12,717 nt of DNA from Candidatus Methanophagales archaeon (GTDB taxonomy: Archaea > Halobacteriota > Syntropharchaeia > Alkanophagales > Methanospirareceae). Position 1 is the stretch's first letter. Every line of letters starts with the position of its first letter. A program made the translations under genes and the position numbers. The stretch lies in contig JAGLZV010000128.1 of NCBI GenBank assembly GCA_023131215.1, positions 1-12,717 of the forward strand. Reading direction: 5' to 3'. The notes beneath the pieces were generated by a model that was not told where the DNA came from, ran no database searches, and was given only the letters and a program-made list of their open reading frames with translations. Shown here piece by piece: positions 1 through 6,792 of this stretch.

Positions 1-2
1 TT

Positions 3-74
3 CATTTTACCTTTTGTTTTGGCATCGCACCGAAAACAGCTACCAACCCCGTACTTAATTTGTGGCGTCCTCAT
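3..74 (-). CDS. Possible small CxxC protein, N-terminal part (runs off left edge)
   Basis: An ATG at 74-72 on the - strand opens a frame that is still open at the window edge (24 codons seen). The peptide starts MRTPQIKYGVG and contains SCFRCDAK, a CxxC pair at residues 13 and 16 that could be half of a zinc or iron site, followed by a lysine-rich stretch. A TATA-like stretch (tataatct on the - strand, 108-101) lies about 30 bases upstream, which would give a nearly leaderless archaeal transcript. It is divergent from the large operon. I do not recognise the family. Only a fragment is visible, so it could be a chance frame. Confidence 0.35.
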   Translation of the reverse strand, partial: MRTPQIKYGVGSCFRCDAKTKGKM

Positions 75-79
75 ATAAA

Positions 80-93
80 TTTTTCGCGAAAAA
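80..93. promoter_or_regulatory. 14-bp perfect palindrome, possible operator
   Basis: The sequence tttttcgcgaaaaa is a perfect palindrome centred on CGCG. It lies 6-19 bases upstream of the ATG of the possible small gene on the - strand, between that ATG and its TATA-like element. That is where an archaeal repressor would block initiation. AT-rich palindromes also arise by chance in such leaders, so the operator role is inferred from position only. Confidence 0.25.
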
Positions 94-100
94 AGAAAAT

Positions 101-108
101 AGATTATA
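101..108 (-). promoter_or_regulatory. TATA-like element for the divergent small gene
   Basis: On the - strand this reads tataatct and is centred about 30 bases before the ATG at 74. With the usual 25-27 base distance from TATA box to start site, transcription would begin just before that ATG. No clear purine-rich BRE precedes it, because the repeat element begins at 110. Weak call. Confidence 0.25.
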
Positions 109-109
109 G

Positions 110-195
110 ACACAGATTAACGCAGATTGACACAGATGAAAAGCTCAACAATGTCAAACTTAAATAAATCCGTGTAAATCCGTGTAAATCTGCGT
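110..195. repeat. Inverted repeat built of 10-bp units (3 + 3)
   Basis: The left arm (110-139) is three tandem decamers of the type acacagatta / acgcagattg / acacagatga. After a 26-bp spacer, the right arm (166-195) holds three decamers in inverted orientation, aaatccgtgt twice and then aaatctgcgt. The reverse complements of the right-arm units match the left-arm units at 7-9 of 10 positions. A truncated copy of the left-arm sequence recurs at 12560-12577, in the same orientation, beyond the other end of the operon. From memory, similar degenerate short repeats occur between genes in many archaeal and bacterial genomes. No coding capacity or transposase is associated. Function unknown. Confidence 0.75.
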
Positions 196-200
196 CTTAT

Positions 201-301
201 GCAAAAACCCTTTTTTACCGAAGGTAAAAAAGTTTCTTTGGTAAAGCTTTCTTTTTTAAAGAAAGGTTTATCGGAAAAAACCGAAAGTCTTTTTAACTAT
301 T
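201..301 (+). other. AT-rich hairpin-rich leader before the operon
   Basis: No gene is visible here. There is a perfect 10-bp stem with a GAA loop (210-232, cttttttacc/ggtaaaaaag), a perfect 8-bp stem with a TTT loop (247-265, ctttcttt/aaagaaag), and a short 4-bp stem (271-284, tcgg/ccga) followed by ctttttaac. These lie immediately upstream of the first respiratory gene. They could be leader-RNA structures, an attenuator-like run ending in T residues, or decayed repeats. I see no strong archaeal TATA box in this stretch, so the operon promoter is not located; ttttttaaa at 252-260 is only a weak candidate. Confidence 0.5.
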
Positions 302-793
302 GTGCAAAATTATGAATCCATGATAGAAATGCTTCTGCTGTTAGCCCTTGCGTGCGTAGCTGTGCTATCATCCGTAGCAGTATTGCTTACCCGCGATAAC
401 TTCTATGCTTCCATGTACATGTCCGCAGCATTGGTTATGGTTGCAACCGTTTATGCTCTTTTCAACCTCCAGCCCGTTTTCGTTTTAATCGTGTTTATAT
501 TTATGGGCGCAATTGGAATAGTAACAGTGGCGCTTGCGGCAACTTACAGATTTGCCCCTGAGCGGCAAATTTCATGGTTATGGGCGCTGCCGGTGATTAT
601 AACCGCCTTCATTCTGGGTTATTCCGTTTACGCCACCCAGCTTGTTTCTGCCGGAGAGATCCAATTTGCGCTTGAGGAGTTTATTACGCCTGAATATCTC
701 TTGCTCATATTATTCCTTACCTCGCTTATTATCCTGCTGATGTTATCGGTTTTAAAAATGGGGGTAGGAGAAGGAGAAGGGGGAAAGAGCTGA
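302..793 (+). CDS. fqoJ: F420H2 dehydrogenase / complex-I-like membrane subunit J
   Basis: Homologue of NuoJ/FpoJ/FqoJ, a five-helix membrane subunit that helps link electron transfer to the ion-pumping arm. The 163-residue protein is nearly all hydrophobic. It keeps the third-helix signature as FMGAIGIV (about residues 67-74), where canonical members have YxGAixVL around a pi-bulge. It is the first gene of the operon, and K follows immediately after its stop (TGA then ATG). The start is uncertain: the longest frame uses GTG at 302, but ATG at 320 or 329 also leaves the first helix intact, and no Shine-Dalgarno sequence precedes any of them. The family assignment rests on the motif, the size and the neighbours. 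Confidence 0.88.
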   Translation: MQNYESMIEMLLLLALACVAVLSSVAVLLTRDNFYASMYMSAALVMVATVYALFNLQPVFVLIVFIFMGAIGIVTVALAATYRFAPERQISWLWALPVIITAFILGYSVYATQLVSAGEIQFALEEFITPEYLLLILFLTSLIILLMLSVLKMGVGEGEGGKS

Positions 794-1105
794 ATGCAGG
801 CGATAGAGTTATCAATAATCTATGTAACGTCCTTTGCAATCTTGCTTGTAGGATACCTCACCGCGATTTCAAGTAAAGACTTAATCAGGCTTCTTATAGC
901 GCTGGAACTCATGTTTGGTGCTGTATTCATGTCCCTAATCCCTCTTTTCTCCGCTATTAGTAATGCCGCTTTTGGTATCGCTATCATCACCATTTTCACG
1001 AGCAGCGGCGAACTTTTAGTTCTTATCGCTGCTATCGTAACGCTGGACAGGCAGAAAAGGAATATCTATACAAGCTCCGTTACCATAGGGGGTGATAAGA
1101 TATGA
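794..1105 (+). CDS. fqoK: F420H2 dehydrogenase / complex-I-like membrane subunit K
   Basis: NuoK/FpoK homologue of 103 residues, the usual size, with three predicted membrane helices. The two buried glutamates used by this family in the proton path are present: E38 in IALELMF and E73 in SSGELLVLIA. The second sits in SSGE instead of the common AAAE context. The start directly abuts the J stop, with a very purine-rich stretch upstream (ggagaaggagaaggggg). The last bases overlap the M start (ATGA), so K and M are probably translationally coupled. It should contact J, A and N in the membrane arm. Confidence 0.92.
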   Translation: MQAIELSIIYVTSFAILLVGYLTAISSKDLIRLLIALELMFGAVFMSLIPLFSAISNAAFGIAIITIFTSSGELLVLIAAIVTLDRQKRNIYTSSVTIGGDKI

Positions 1106-2571
1106 TTATGCTTTACTTCTTGCTCTTGCCCTTAATTGCTGTATTTATAGCACCTCTTCTAACACCTAAAAGAGCTACTTATCTCTCTTCAGCAGCTTTT
1201 ATAATCCCCTTCTTTTCTATATTATACTGTATTTTCAAAGGCAATGGCTGTCCTTCAGAAATACATATAATGAATTTTTCAGCGCCCATAGGTGAGATCT
1301 ATCTTAACTTTGACTTTATTTCCCATGCGTTCGGGCTCACTATTTGTGCAGTTTCCGCAATGGTCGCCCTTTTTGCATTGCCCTACATGAAGCACAGGTT
1401 TGAGGAGATGAAGCGAAATGTAAAAAGCGAATTCAGGAAATACATATTCTTATATGACCTCTATGCCGTTTCGATGTTGTGGTTGGTTTACAGTGGCAAT
1501 CTCATCCTCTTATACATCTTCTTGGAACTCACCTTGATTACTGCTTTCCTACTCATTTACAGCTATGGGTATGGTAATCGAAAGTGGGTGGGTCTCCTAT
1601 ACTTGATCTGGTGTGCCGTCGCAGGTGTTCTCACACTGGCGGGTTTCATCATAATCGCTCTTGATCCCTTAAATAATACTCTTGCACTTAAGGGGATAAC
1701 TACGGTCGGCATGCTTGCATGGGCTTTTATCTTTGTGGGTATGTTAATAGAACTTCCGGTCTTAGGACCACATGTATGGCTTCCGTGGGCACATGCTGAG
1801 GCTCCTACTCCGGTGAGTGCATTGCTAAGCCCGCTAACCGTGGGTCTGGCGGGTTATGTATTGCTGAGGATTGCTCTTATAGATTATTCTTTTATCACCA
1901 CCTATCGAATGCCCATACTTGCTTATGCGATATTTTCAAGTATTTATGCCGGCTTTTCAGTATTCACGCAGACCGATTTCAAGCGACTGTTAGCTTATTC
2001 CACGGTATCGCAGATGGGCTATATATTGGTAGCGCTCTGTCTTGGTCCTTTCGGGCTTATAGGATTGGTTATTCAATATATGTCGCACGCATTCGGTAAG
2101 TCAATCTTGTTCTCATCCGCAGGAGGAATTATAGCGGTTCATCATGGTCTGCGAGACATTAATAAGATGGGTGGATTGCACGATTCCATCCCGACGATTT
2201 CAAATGCCGCGGTGGTCGGATTCCTGAATCTTGGAGGAATCTTAACCATCGGCATGCTGGGTGAATTTTTCATATTGCGGGGTGTTGTAGATACTTTTGG
2301 TGTTAATACAATGAGCTTAGCGATTATCTTGCCTGTGATATTCATGTTTATGCTCTCGGTTTGGTATGGCTTCTACACGATAAGAAAGGTATTTTATGGT
2401 AAGCCGAAGGATACAAAAAGGCTGGAGATAAGCAGATACTTTTATGTTCCACTATTTATAATCGGCATTCTTTCTGTGCTGTTATTGTTCCCACCACTGT
2501 CAACTGCTTTGATTCCCGGACTTAAAGCTGTTATTTGGACATTTATGGGTGTAGGAGGTGTTATGCCATGA
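1102..2571 (+). CDS. fqoM: F420H2 dehydrogenase antiporter-like subunit M
   Basis: NuoM/FpoM homologue of 489 residues with about 14 hydrophobic segments and the proton-conducting antiporter module (PF00361 type). Recognisable blocks are E142 in FLELTLI (helix 5), PHVWLPWAHAEAPTPVSALL (about 223-242), QTDFKRLLAYSTVSQMGY (290-307), the SHAFGKSILF block (329-338, with K333) and E388 in GEFF (helix 12). By eye alignment two lysines usual in the channel are replaced. The helix-7 Lys before the PxxPxHxWLPxAH block is E217, and the helix-8 Lys in the LLKMG motif is G248. It starts in an ATGA overlap with K, with ggggggtga about 8 bases upstream. The order M before L matches the A. fulgidus fqo cluster. 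Confidence 0.94.
   Translation: MIMLYFLLLPLIAVFIAPLLTPKRATYLSSAAFIIPFFSILYCIFKGNGCPSEIHIMNFSAPIGEIYLNFDFISHAFGLTICAVSAMVALFALPYMKHRFEEMKRNVKSEFRKYIFLYDLYAVSMLWLVYSGNLILLYIFLELTLITAFLLIYSYGYGNRKWVGLLYLIWCAVAGVLTLAGFIIIALDPLNNTLALKGITTVGMLAWAFIFVGMLIELPVLGPHVWLPWAHAEAPTPVSALLSPLTVGLAGYVLLRIALIDYSFITTYRMPILAYAIFSSIYAGFSVFTQTDFKRLLAYSTVSQMGYILVALCLGPFGLIGLVIQYMSHAFGKSILFSSAGGIIAVHHGLRDINKMGGLHDSIPTISNAAVVGFLNLGGILTIGMLGEFFILRGVVDTFGVNTMSLAIILPVIFMFMLSVWYGFYTIRKVFYGKPKDTKRLEISRYFYVPLFIIGILSVLLLFPPLSTALIPGLKAVIWTFMGVGGVMP
2554..2560 (+). promoter_or_regulatory. Ribosome binding site deciding the L start
   Basis: The sequence ggaggtg lies inside the last codons of M, 7 bases before the ATG at 2568. 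It supports that start over the upstream in-frame TTG at 2535 and indicates coupled translation of M and L. Confidence 0.6.
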
Positions 2572-4508
2572 ATTATGAATGGATTATTTTCCTGCTGCTT
2601 TTCTTAGCTCCGGTTGTTAGCAGTATTCCCATTGCTCTAACATACAAGAGTAAGGAATGGACGGAGAAACTACCTTATCTTTCTGTGTTCGGTATCTTCG
2701 TTTCGGTATTGATGAGCCTTTACATCTTCTTCTCTTTCCCGGAAAATTTGCCCGCGTGTAGATTTTCGTATTCTTGGATTCCCGGCACGGGAATAGACAT
2801 CGTCCTCATTACGGATTATTTGAGCAGATACATGGGCGTTATAACCGCAGTTATAGCGTTTTTCATCGCCGTTTACGGTCTGGATTACATGCGGGGGGAT
2901 TACAGACCCTCATGGTACTGGTTCTTCTTCAACCTCTTCACCGCATCAATGCTTCTCGTTGTGTACAGTGATAACTTGTTCTTGTTATTTGTAGGCTGGG
3001 AAGGACTTGGAGCAGCTTCATGGGGTTTAATCGGGCACTGGTTCAGGGATGATGATGAAATTGCTTACGTTGGCGTGCCAAAACGGAAAGTAGGACCGCT
3101 TGAACTGAGCTGGCCGCCGAGCTTTGGCGGGTGGCGTGCTATTTCAACCATAAGATTTGGCGATGTGCCCATGTTCTTCGCAATCGCGGCAATTTGGGTA
3201 TTTGCAGGCAATCTCAATATATCGGAGATAGAATGGGGCACGCTTTTTGTAACTATTGGCTATGCGGGAACAATAATCCTTTTGCTTTGTTTCCTCATAG
3301 GTCTGTTCACGAAGTCTGCTCAGGTGCCATTCAGCGAGTGGCTGATGACTGCGATGACTGGTCCGACAACCGTTAGCGCGCTTCTTCACTCTGCGACTAT
3401 GGTAGCAGCAGGCGCTTTTGTGTTCATTAAACTCACATGGTATATTGAGCCCTGGGAATTGGCTCACATTCCTGTGCCGGGGCTTGAGCATGTTTATATC
3501 TTTGTCCTATTCGTCGGCTTGATATCCGGGCTGTACGGTGCGCTTTCAGGCTCGGGGATGCTCGAAAGGAAGGTTCTGCTCGCGGCATCCACGATGTCGA
3601 GCATTGGATTGATGTTCGCAGCGGCAGCCGCTTCTTTCTGGGTTGGCCATTTCGCACTACTCGTTGCGTTCTGGTACATGGCAGTGCACGCATTTGCAAA
3701 AGCGAGCTTGTTCCTCGTCAGTGGGCATTTGATTCATGCCACACACAGCAGGTTCTTATGCGGTGGTCTCGAGTTCGGGAAGCGAATGAAAACTCCCTTT
3801 ATCGTTACCATCATCGCTACGACCTTCCTCGTAGGAATACCTCCTCTCACCGCTTACTGGGTGAAGTCCGGGATGGACGAAGTTATGGAACACCTGATTC
3901 ATCCTCTTGGCCTTATACCGCTTATCCTTCTAATTCTTACTTCTCTGGTTTATGCGGGGATCATGGCGAAGTTCCTCAGCTTGAACTTCATAAAAGGTGA
4001 GAAACCGCACCACGAGCATGTAGAAGGCGGTGGGTTGATGAAACTCGGATATTTAATGATGGTATCGGTACTCATCTACATCTTGTTTTATCTCGTTCTC
4101 TTCAGGAAAGAGGAGATACCCCATGAATTCATCTCCGCTGGCGGGTTATTAACCTCTTTCGGTGTGGGCATCGCAATTTTGGCTTGCTATTGTATCGCAT
4201 TATACAAACCACGAATAAGCGCCCTTTCAAAACTCGGCACTTTCTTCAACGACCGAATGTATCTTCCGTTCGTTAATGATTATATCTTACCAAAAACCGG
4301 CTTTTTCGTCTCCCACCTCGTCCAGGACTATGGAAACAGAGGAATAGATGGATTCTTCAATACAAAGGTGATGCCTGGCTTATTTGAAAGGATTTCAAAA
4401 GGAATACGAACTATTCAGACTGGCTATCTTACGAATTATGTGAAGATAGTGCTTGGTCTCGTGATGATATTTCTCGTAATAGCTTCAATAGGAGGGATGT
4501 GGATATAA
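2568..4508 (+). CDS. fqoL: F420H2 dehydrogenase antiporter-like subunit L
   Basis: NuoL/FpoL homologue of 646 residues, the distal antiporter-like subunit with the long lateral helix. The canonical residues are kept: E145 in FVGWEGLG, K249 in FTKSAQVPF, H274 in ALLHSATMVAAG, K335, K378 in HAFAKASLF, and K433 in the helix-12 block PPLTAYWVKSG. The WLPDAM motif has become WLMTAM. A loop of about 25 residues (164-188, with PKRK and SWPP) is inserted between helices 5 and 6. The C-terminal part (about 560-646) has the DGFFNTKV...IQTGYL pattern expected of the lateral helix and its anchor. The chosen ATG at 2568 overlaps the M stop (ATGA) and has ggaggtg at 2554-2560, 7 bases upstream; an in-frame TTG at 2535 is less likely. 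Confidence 0.95.
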   Translation: MNYEWIIFLLLFLAPVVSSIPIALTYKSKEWTEKLPYLSVFGIFVSVLMSLYIFFSFPENLPACRFSYSWIPGTGIDIVLITDYLSRYMGVITAVIAFFIAVYGLDYMRGDYRPSWYWFFFNLFTASMLLVVYSDNLFLLFVGWEGLGAASWGLIGHWFRDDDEIAYVGVPKRKVGPLELSWPPSFGGWRAISTIRFGDVPMFFAIAAIWVFAGNLNISEIEWGTLFVTIGYAGTIILLLCFLIGLFTKSAQVPFSEWLMTAMTGPTTVSALLHSATMVAAGAFVFIKLTWYIEPWELAHIPVPGLEHVYIFVLFVGLISGLYGALSGSGMLERKVLLAASTMSSIGLMFAAAAASFWVGHFALLVAFWYMAVHAFAKASLFLVSGHLIHATHSRFLCGGLEFGKRMKTPFIVTIIATTFLVGIPPLTAYWVKSGMDEVMEHLIHPLGLIPLILLILTSLVYAGIMAKFLSLNFIKGEKPHHEHVEGGGLMKLGYLMMVSVLIYILFYLVLFRKEEIPHEFISAGGLLTSFGVGIAILACYCIALYKPRISALSKLGTFFNDRMYLPFVNDYILPKTGFFVSHLVQDYGNRGIDGFFNTKVMPGLFERISKGIRTIQTGYLTNYVKIVLGLVMIFLVIASIGGMWI

Positions 4509-5794
4509 TGGAATTAGCGATGGCGATGATGCTTGGTGCTTTAGCAATTTTAACGCTTGGTTCAATTTTCTCTTTCAAATACCGCCAATTTGGATTCTAT
4601 GCGGCGATAGTTGCTCTTGTAATTGGGCTCGCAGCCTGTCCCGGTCGTTCACTCTATTACGGCGTCTTTATCTTCGCAATAGGCATCATTAACCTGGTCT
4701 CGCTTAATGCGATAAAGAGCGAAATTAAGGGTGTGGACTATGGATTAGTGGGGTTGATGGCACTCGCAACCATGTATATCATCAATACAAGCGACCTCGC
4801 TATGGTTCTGGCAGCTCTTGTCCTCGTTTCCGTCCCAACTTATATCTTAGTTATGATCAGGGAGGGTGGCGCAAACGTAGAGGTTGGTATCAAATATATT
4901 ACGTTTATGGTTTTCGCCACTGTTCTGTTTTTAATCGGTGCAATCATCCTGGCATACACCAAAAGCCTGCCTGATGCAGGTCTTCTGTATGTGCTTGGTT
5001 ATGTGATGCTCGTTCTGGGTTTGAGTCTTGAGGTAGGAGTTGCACCGCTACACGAATGGGTTCCGGATGTTTTCACAAGTGCAGACCCAATCCCTATTTC
5101 GATTATCGCTTCTCTTGCTAAAATCGTTCCATTTATCGCTGCTTTATGGATACTGATTTACACTGCCAACTCTCTAACAGCGTCAATAACAATCTTTACT
5201 GCCGTGCTTGCAGCTATATCCATGTTTACCGGTAATATAGGTGCTTTGACTTCAAAGGAGCATGCAAGAGTTCTCGCTTACTCCACGGTTGCCAATATGG
5301 GTTATGTTTTAACTTGCATTGTTGTCGTTCCCGTTGTTGTCGTTATTGAACAGGGACTGGTGGTTATTAAACCGGAGTTCATCTATTTAGCGCTGGCAGG
5401 GGGATTGCTCCTGTTGTTTGCGAACGCCGCCGGGAAGATAGGGTTTTTCAATGCGATAAAGGGAGAAGGAGCTTATTCACCTTTGATGTACATGCTTGCT
5501 TTTTCTTTCATCGGCGTCCCCCCGCTGATGGGTTTCTGGGGGAAATTATTCATTCTCCTGTCGCTGGTTGAAGTGGGTTATATCTGGTTAGTTGCGCTCT
5601 TGGTTATAAATTCTGCTATATCTATTCCTTATTACGTCAGGCTTGCAAGCGAACTTGGCATTGGCTGGAAAGCAAATCTCACTAACTTCATCTGCCTTGC
5701 CGTGGTAGTAATTACTTTGATTACCGTAGTTCCACCAGATTGGTTCCTTAGGGGTATGGAGGTCCTTGCTCAAACTATAAGTATTGTAATATAG
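4508..5794 (+). CDS. fqoN: F420H2 dehydrogenase antiporter-like subunit N
   Basis: NuoN/FpoN homologue of 428 residues, shorter than E. coli NuoN (about 485), with many membrane helices. Recognisable blocks are APLHEWVPDVFTSADPIP (179-196, the canonical PFHxWxPDVYxGAPxP), K205 in SLAKIVPF (helix 8), the ARVLAYSTVANMGY block (253-266) and K346 in GFWGKLFIL (helix 12). By eye alignment two usual residues are changed: the helix-5 Glu is V105 in LVLVSVPTY, and the helix-7 Lys is E175 in SLEVGVAPLH. The ATG at 4508 overlaps the L stop (TAATG). An in-frame GTG at 4499 is possible, since ggagg at 4491-4495 is only 3 bases from it but 12 from the ATG. The A gene follows after 13 bp. Confidence 0.93.
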   Translation: MELAMAMMLGALAILTLGSIFSFKYRQFGFYAAIVALVIGLAACPGRSLYYGVFIFAIGIINLVSLNAIKSEIKGVDYGLVGLMALATMYIINTSDLAMVLAALVLVSVPTYILVMIREGGANVEVGIKYITFMVFATVLFLIGAIILAYTKSLPDAGLLYVLGYVMLVLGLSLEVGVAPLHEWVPDVFTSADPIPISIIASLAKIVPFIAALWILIYTANSLTASITIFTAVLAAISMFTGNIGALTSKEHARVLAYSTVANMGYVLTCIVVVPVVVVIEQGLVVIKPEFIYLALAGGLLLLFANAAGKIGFFNAIKGEGAYSPLMYMLAFSFIGVPPLMGFWGKLFILLSLVEVGYIWLVALLVINSAISIPYYVRLASELGIGWKANLTNFICLAVVVITLITVVPPDWFLRGMEVLAQTISIVI

Positions 5795-5807
5795 GAGGAA
5801 AAATAAA

Positions 5808-6161
5808 ATGATAGGGAACGCAGTAGCAGTAGGTGTGTTGCTTCTTGCTTGCATACTTATGGATATGGCGATTCTTATACTCATTAAAATCTGGCCGATA
5901 TATCACCCATCGGAAGTGAAGCTCTCGAGGTGGGAAGCGGGAAACATCCCGATAAGACTGCCGAAATATACGCTTCCAATGCAGTATTTCGGATTTATGT
6001 TTATGTTCATGGCTGTGGAACCAATCCTTGTTATCCTTCTCGTGTTTTCAGCTTATCCAACTCCTAATTTCTACCTCGTTTTACTACTGTCGCTTTTATT
6101 TCTGCTGCCCGCAATCTATGTGGGCTATAAGATATCACTTGAGATGGCATCTAAGAGGTGA
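5808..6161 (+). CDS. fqoA: F420H2 dehydrogenase / complex-I-like membrane subunit A
   Basis: NuoA/FpoA homologue of 117 residues with three membrane helices and the conserved loop after helix 1. The canonical loop YECGxxPxGxAR appears as SRWEAGNIPIRLPKY (40-54), so the Cys of the bacterial and mitochondrial motif is Ala44. The helix-2 acidic motif FDxE appears as FMAVE, keeping the Glu (E71) but replacing the Asp by Ala69. Size, topology and position are typical. A good ribosome site (taggagg) lies about 10 bases upstream. With H, J and K it should form the hinge between the quinone-type site and the antiporters. Read alone the protein is divergent, but the context makes the assignment secure. 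Confidence 0.9.
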   Translation: MIGNAVAVGVLLLACILMDMAILILIKIWPIYHPSEVKLSRWEAGNIPIRLPKYTLPMQYFGFMFMFMAVEPILVILLVFSAYPTPNFYLVLLLSLLFLLPAIYVGYKISLEMASKR

Positions 6162-6172
6162 GATAAAAAGAA

Positions 6173-6736
6173 ATGAAGATGTGGAAAAGGATAAAAGGAT
6201 TCATGTGCAGTCCGTCGGAAACTTTCGATGCTTCTAAGGAAGAAACACTTGGTGATGCTTATCTGTATTTCTTCCCTCTATTAGTGTTTTTCTCAGTTCT
6301 TTTTGCGGGGATAACCGGGGTGATTTTAGCAAATCCCGTGGTGCAGAGTATTTTAGGAATGTCCCCGGATTTCGAACTGCTGACGATTATAACACTGATG
6401 TCTGCAAGTGGAATTATTTTAGGTGGAACAATCGGCGTGCTCATCATTGGCATCTGGATGCACATCTGGGCATACGCATTCGGTGGTAGGAACGGATTAA
6501 CACAGACAATAAAGGCTTTGATGTATGCAGCAACGCCATTATTTGTGCTGGGCTGGATTCCCGTTCTTGGAACTGCCATAGGCGGGATATGGGCGGTTCT
6601 ACTGGTGCTAACAGGGCTGATGCAACTTCAGGAAATGTATTCGGGAAGGTCAATCCTCGCACTTGTTGCCGCTTTACTCGTGCCAATAATCATCATGGGA
6701 GCAATAGCTGCCCCTTTTATTCTCACGATGCTCTAA
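6173..6736 (+). CDS. YIP1-family membrane protein inside the respiratory operon
   Basis: Protein of 187 residues with a short basic N-terminus (MKMWKRIKGFMCSPSETFDASKE) and about five membrane segments (near 30-53, 71-103, 115-130, 132-150 and 160-184). The N-terminal SPSETFD, the block YAATPLFVLGWIPVLG (118-133) and a glycine/tryptophan-rich helix ending in GLMQLQEMY fit the prokaryotic YIP1 domain family (PF04893 type). It has no catalytic motif, cysteine pair or cofactor site that I can see. It begins 11 bp after the A stop, with gaggtga overlapping that stop, so it is co-transcribed. It is not a known subunit of Nuo, Fpo or Fqo. A role as assembly factor, membrane organiser or extra subunit is inferred from position alone. 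A second in-frame ATG lies at 6179. Confidence 0.75.
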   Translation: MKMWKRIKGFMCSPSETFDASKEETLGDAYLYFFPLLVFFSVLFAGITGVILANPVVQSILGMSPDFELLTIITLMSASGIILGGTIGVLIIGIWMHIWAYAFGGRNGLTQTIKALMYAATPLFVLGWIPVLGTAIGGIWAVLLVLTGLMQLQEMYSGRSILALVAALLVPIIIMGAIAAPFILTML

Positions 6737-6756
6737 CAGGATAAAAAATTAGAAAA

Positions 6757-6783
6757 ACTTTTCTTTTGTAAAAGAGAAAAAGT
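6757..6783 (+). other. AT-rich hairpin in the gap before the BCD gene
   Basis: The 56-bp gap between the YIP1-like gene and the BCD gene is the longest inside the operon. It holds an imperfect hairpin (acttttctttt against aaaagagaaaaagt, core cttt/aaag around a TGTA loop, with bulges on the 3' arm). It could be a processing site or pausing signal that lets the soluble-arm genes be expressed at a different level. It is weak in base composition and not a recognised element. Confidence 0.25.
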
Positions 6784-6792
6784 GTAGAGAAG

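Noticed and set aside
166..195. Tandem decamers as a CRISPR array
   Set aside because: The units are only 10 bp with no spacers between them, and they pair with an inverted arm. No cas gene is present.
3144..3491. Antisense open frame of 115 codons within subunit L
   Set aside because: It lies wholly opposite a well-conserved gene. Its composition (Arg/His/Cys-rich, no domain) is that of a shadow frame, and it has no ribosome site.
5588..5884. Antisense frame of 98 codons across the N/A junction
   Set aside because: It spans the end of one strong gene and the start of the next on the opposite strand, with no promoter and no recognisable content.
6173..6736. The extra gene as an FpoO or NuoE-type subunit
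   Set aside because: It is a multi-helix membrane protein without cysteines in a cluster motif, unlike the iron-sulfur proteins FpoO and NuoE.
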